The translations under genes and the position numbers were made by a program. A stretch of DNA of 64,000 bases, taken from assembly GCF_002215035.1 (NCBI RefSeq), contig NZ_NKFP01000006.1:1996530-2060529 (forward strand). The letters run 5' to 3'. Below are positions 62,514-64,000 of this stretch, piece after piece (the stretch's first letter is position 1; each line of letters begins with the position of its first letter). The notes beneath the pieces are model-generated. The model was not told where the DNA came from, searched no databases, and worked only from the letters and a program-made list of their open reading frames with translations. The stretch comes from Leptolyngbya ohadii IS1. GTDB lineage: Bacteria > Cyanobacteriota > Cyanobacteriia > Elainellales > Elainellaceae.

Positions 62514-63893
62514 ATGCGCGTTTGTGTGATCGGCACGGGCTACGTAGGTCTGGTAACGGGCGTTTGTCTAGCGCACATTGGGCATCAGGTTATTTGCGTT
62601 GACAACAACGAAGAAAAAGTCAAGCTGATGCAGTCAGGGCAGTCCCCCATTTTTGAACCCGGACTGTCGGAGCTGATGCAGAACGCGATTCAAAACGGAA
62701 ACATCGAGTTCACGACCGATCTGGGTGCAGGCGTACAGCACGGCGAAATTCTATTTATTGCTGTAGGTACCCCACCCCTCCCCAACGGAGAAAGCGACAC
62801 CCGCTATGTGGAAGCTGTGGCACGTGGAATCGGCTCCCACCTGAATGGCGGCTATAAGGTGATCGTCAACAAATCCACTGTCCCGATCGGCTCTGGCGAC
62901 TGGGTTCGCATGATTGTTCTGGACGGGGTGGCAGAACAGCAGGCAGCCCTGGTCGGTAGCGGCGGCACGACCGTTCTGGATAGCAAGCCCGACTTTGATG
63001 TGGTCAGCAACCCGGAGTTTCTGCGGGAAGGTTCTGCCGTCTATGACACCTTCAACCCCGATCGGATTGTGCTGGGCGGCAATAGTCCCAGAGCCGCTGC
63101 GATGATGAAGGAACTCTATGCGCCGATCGTCTCGCGGGAGTTTGCTGAAGATAAGTCCCTGCCCACCGTGCCTGTACTGGTAACGGATCTCAGCTCGGCG
63201 GAAATGATCAAGTACGCGGCGAACGCATTCCTGGCAACCAAAATTAGCTTTATCAACGAAGTTGCCAACATTTGCGATCGGGTGGGGGCAGACGTAACCC
63301 AGGTGGCAAAGGGCATCGGTCTGGATTCTCGCATCGGCGGCAAGTTCCTGAACGCGGGCATTGGCTGGGGCGGTTCCTGCTTCCCGAAGGATGTGTCTGC
63401 GCTGATCCATACTGCGGATGACTACGGCTATGAGGCACAGTTGCTCAAGGCAGCGGTGAGTGTCAACCAGCGACAGCGCCTGATTGCCCTGGAAAAACTC
63501 CAGCAGGTTCTCAAGATTCTGAAGGGCAAAACGGTGGGACTGCTGGGATTAACTTTCAAGCCAGATACGGATGATATGCGCGACGCACCCGCTCTGGATC
63601 TGATTGAAAACCTGACCCGTCTGGGGGCAAAGGTGAAGGCATACGACCCGCTGGTTTCCCAGAGCGGAATGCGTCACGGTTTATCAAACGTTCTGGTCGA
63701 AACCGATGCGGAGCGTCTGGCAGACGGCTGCGATGCGCTGGTCGTTGTTACAGAATGGAAGCAGTTTGCCAACCTGGACTATAGCAAGATGGCAGAACTG
63801 ATGAACAATCCCGTAATCATCGACGGTCGGAACTTCCTGGATCAGACGGCTATTGAGAAAGCAGGCTTCCGCTACGTCGGCGTCGGTCGTTAA
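62514..63893 (+). CDS. ugd: UDP-glucose 6-dehydrogenase
   Basis: 459 residues. Two-step NAD oxidation of UDP-glucose to UDP-glucuronate. Motifs: VCVIGTGYVGLVTGVCLAH, LFIAVGTPPLPNGESDTRY, NKSTVPIGSGDWV, NPEFLREGSAVYD, NAFLATKISFINEVANICD and the catalytic Cys in GIGWGGSCFPKDVSALI, then GLTFKPDTDDMRDAPALDL. Start ATG 62514 with GAGGAG upstream. Complete at the C-terminus. Forms a pathway pair with uxs. Confidence 0.97.
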   Translation: MRVCVIGTGYVGLVTGVCLAHIGHQVICVDNNEEKVKLMQSGQSPIFEPGLSELMQNAIQNGNIEFTTDLGAGVQHGEILFIAVGTPPLPNGESDTRYVEAVARGIGSHLNGGYKVIVNKSTVPIGSGDWVRMIVLDGVAEQQAALVGSGGTTVLDSKPDFDVVSNPEFLREGSAVYDTFNPDRIVLGGNSPRAAAMMKELYAPIVSREFAEDKSLPTVPVLVTDLSSAEMIKYAANAFLATKISFINEVANICDRVGADVTQVAKGIGLDSRIGGKFLNAGIGWGGSCFPKDVSALIHTADDYGYEAQLLKAAVSVNQRQRLIALEKLQQVLKILKGKTVGLLGLTFKPDTDDMRDAPALDLIENLTRLGAKVKAYDPLVSQSGMRHGLSNVLVETDAERLADGCDALVVVTEWKQFANLDYSKMAELMNNPVIIDGRNFLDQTAIEKAGFRYVGVGR

Positions 63894-63925
63894 TTAATTC
63901 CGATCGCTTCTGTCCTTCTGGCAGT

Positions 63926-63964
63926 CGATCGTTTAATTCGATCGTTCAATTCGATCGTTCAATT
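63926..63964. repeat. 13-bp tandem repeat, three units
   Basis: CGATCGTTTAATT then CGATCGTTCAATT twice (63926-63964), 33 nt after the ugd stop. It contains the HIP1-core CGATCG. Confidence 0.85.
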
Positions 63965-64000
63965 CATAGTGATTGTCTGTCTTGATTTCGAGGGTTTGGG

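Overview
The window is a stretch of cyanobacterial chromosome. It is dense in the HIP1-type octamer GCGATCGC (for example near 5293). It also carries Raf1 (a RuBisCO assembly chaperone of cyanobacteria and plants), ComFB, the cyanobacterial membrane family DUF2301 and several proteins of cyanobacterial type. Short dispersed and tandem repeats sit in many intergenic gaps, as in large-genome filamentous cyanobacteria. No rRNA, tRNA, CRISPR array, prophage or transposase gene was seen.

Layout. 1-8.8 kb: 3' end of PEP synthase, a DUF2252 protein, a BrkB/YihY membrane protein, a small secreted cold-induced-type protein, a secreted FAD oxidoreductase and ComFB. 8.8-12.4 kb (minus): an MDR oxidoreductase and a SulP transporter fused to STAS and cyclic-nucleotide-binding domains. 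12.7-21.1 kb: a chemosensory operon whose members match the Pseudomonas Wsp set (CheW, CheR-TPR, MCP, CheW, CheA-REC, CheB) but with three separate lesions. 21.1-27.4 kb: phosphofructokinase, an SDR, an SDH-type membrane protease, DoxX and D-lactate dehydrogenase. 27.6-31.6 kb: two large secreted proteins with pre-peptidase-type domains, one a serralysin-like metalloprotease. 31.8-45.7 kb: MarC, WecB, a MOSC protein, two large PAS/GAF histidine kinases, Dps, the UV endonuclease UvsE and an unknown membrane protein. 45.7-49.7 kb (minus): an exopolysaccharide operon (GT4 glycosyltransferase, WbaP, O-antigen ligase-like). 49.8-54.3 kb: a NUDIX remnant, an M23 peptidase and a GAF-GAF-PAS nucleotide cyclase. 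54.7-60.9 kb: an unknown small protein, Ndk, Raf1, a SAM hydrolase, DUF29, DUF2301 and DprA. 61.4-63.9 kb: UDP-xylose synthase then UDP-glucose dehydrogenase.

How the parts connect. UDP-glucose dehydrogenase and UDP-glucuronate decarboxylase make UDP-xylose, WecB makes UDP-ManNAc, and the WbaP operon starts and polymerises a surface polysaccharide, so the window is rich in envelope-sugar functions. It is also rich in signalling: the Wsp-like cluster, ComFB (a c-di-GMP receptor family in cyanobacteria), a class III cyclase, a cNMP-domain transporter and two multi-sensor kinases.

The main anomaly is in the Wsp-like cluster. A 164-bp duplication splits the TPR tail off CheR, a 342-bp spacerless near-perfect palindrome destroys an Hpt-like module ahead of CheA, and the CheB linker is missing with a frameshift. 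These are either real rearrangements or assembly/amplification chimeras, and long reads across 13.9-20.7 kb would decide. Secondary anomalies are a repeat insertion inside the ATPase domain of a histidine kinase, a beta-propeller-like insertion in a cadherin-like domain, a cyclase with Asp in place of the transition-state Asn, and a nested inverted-repeat (MITE-like) element.
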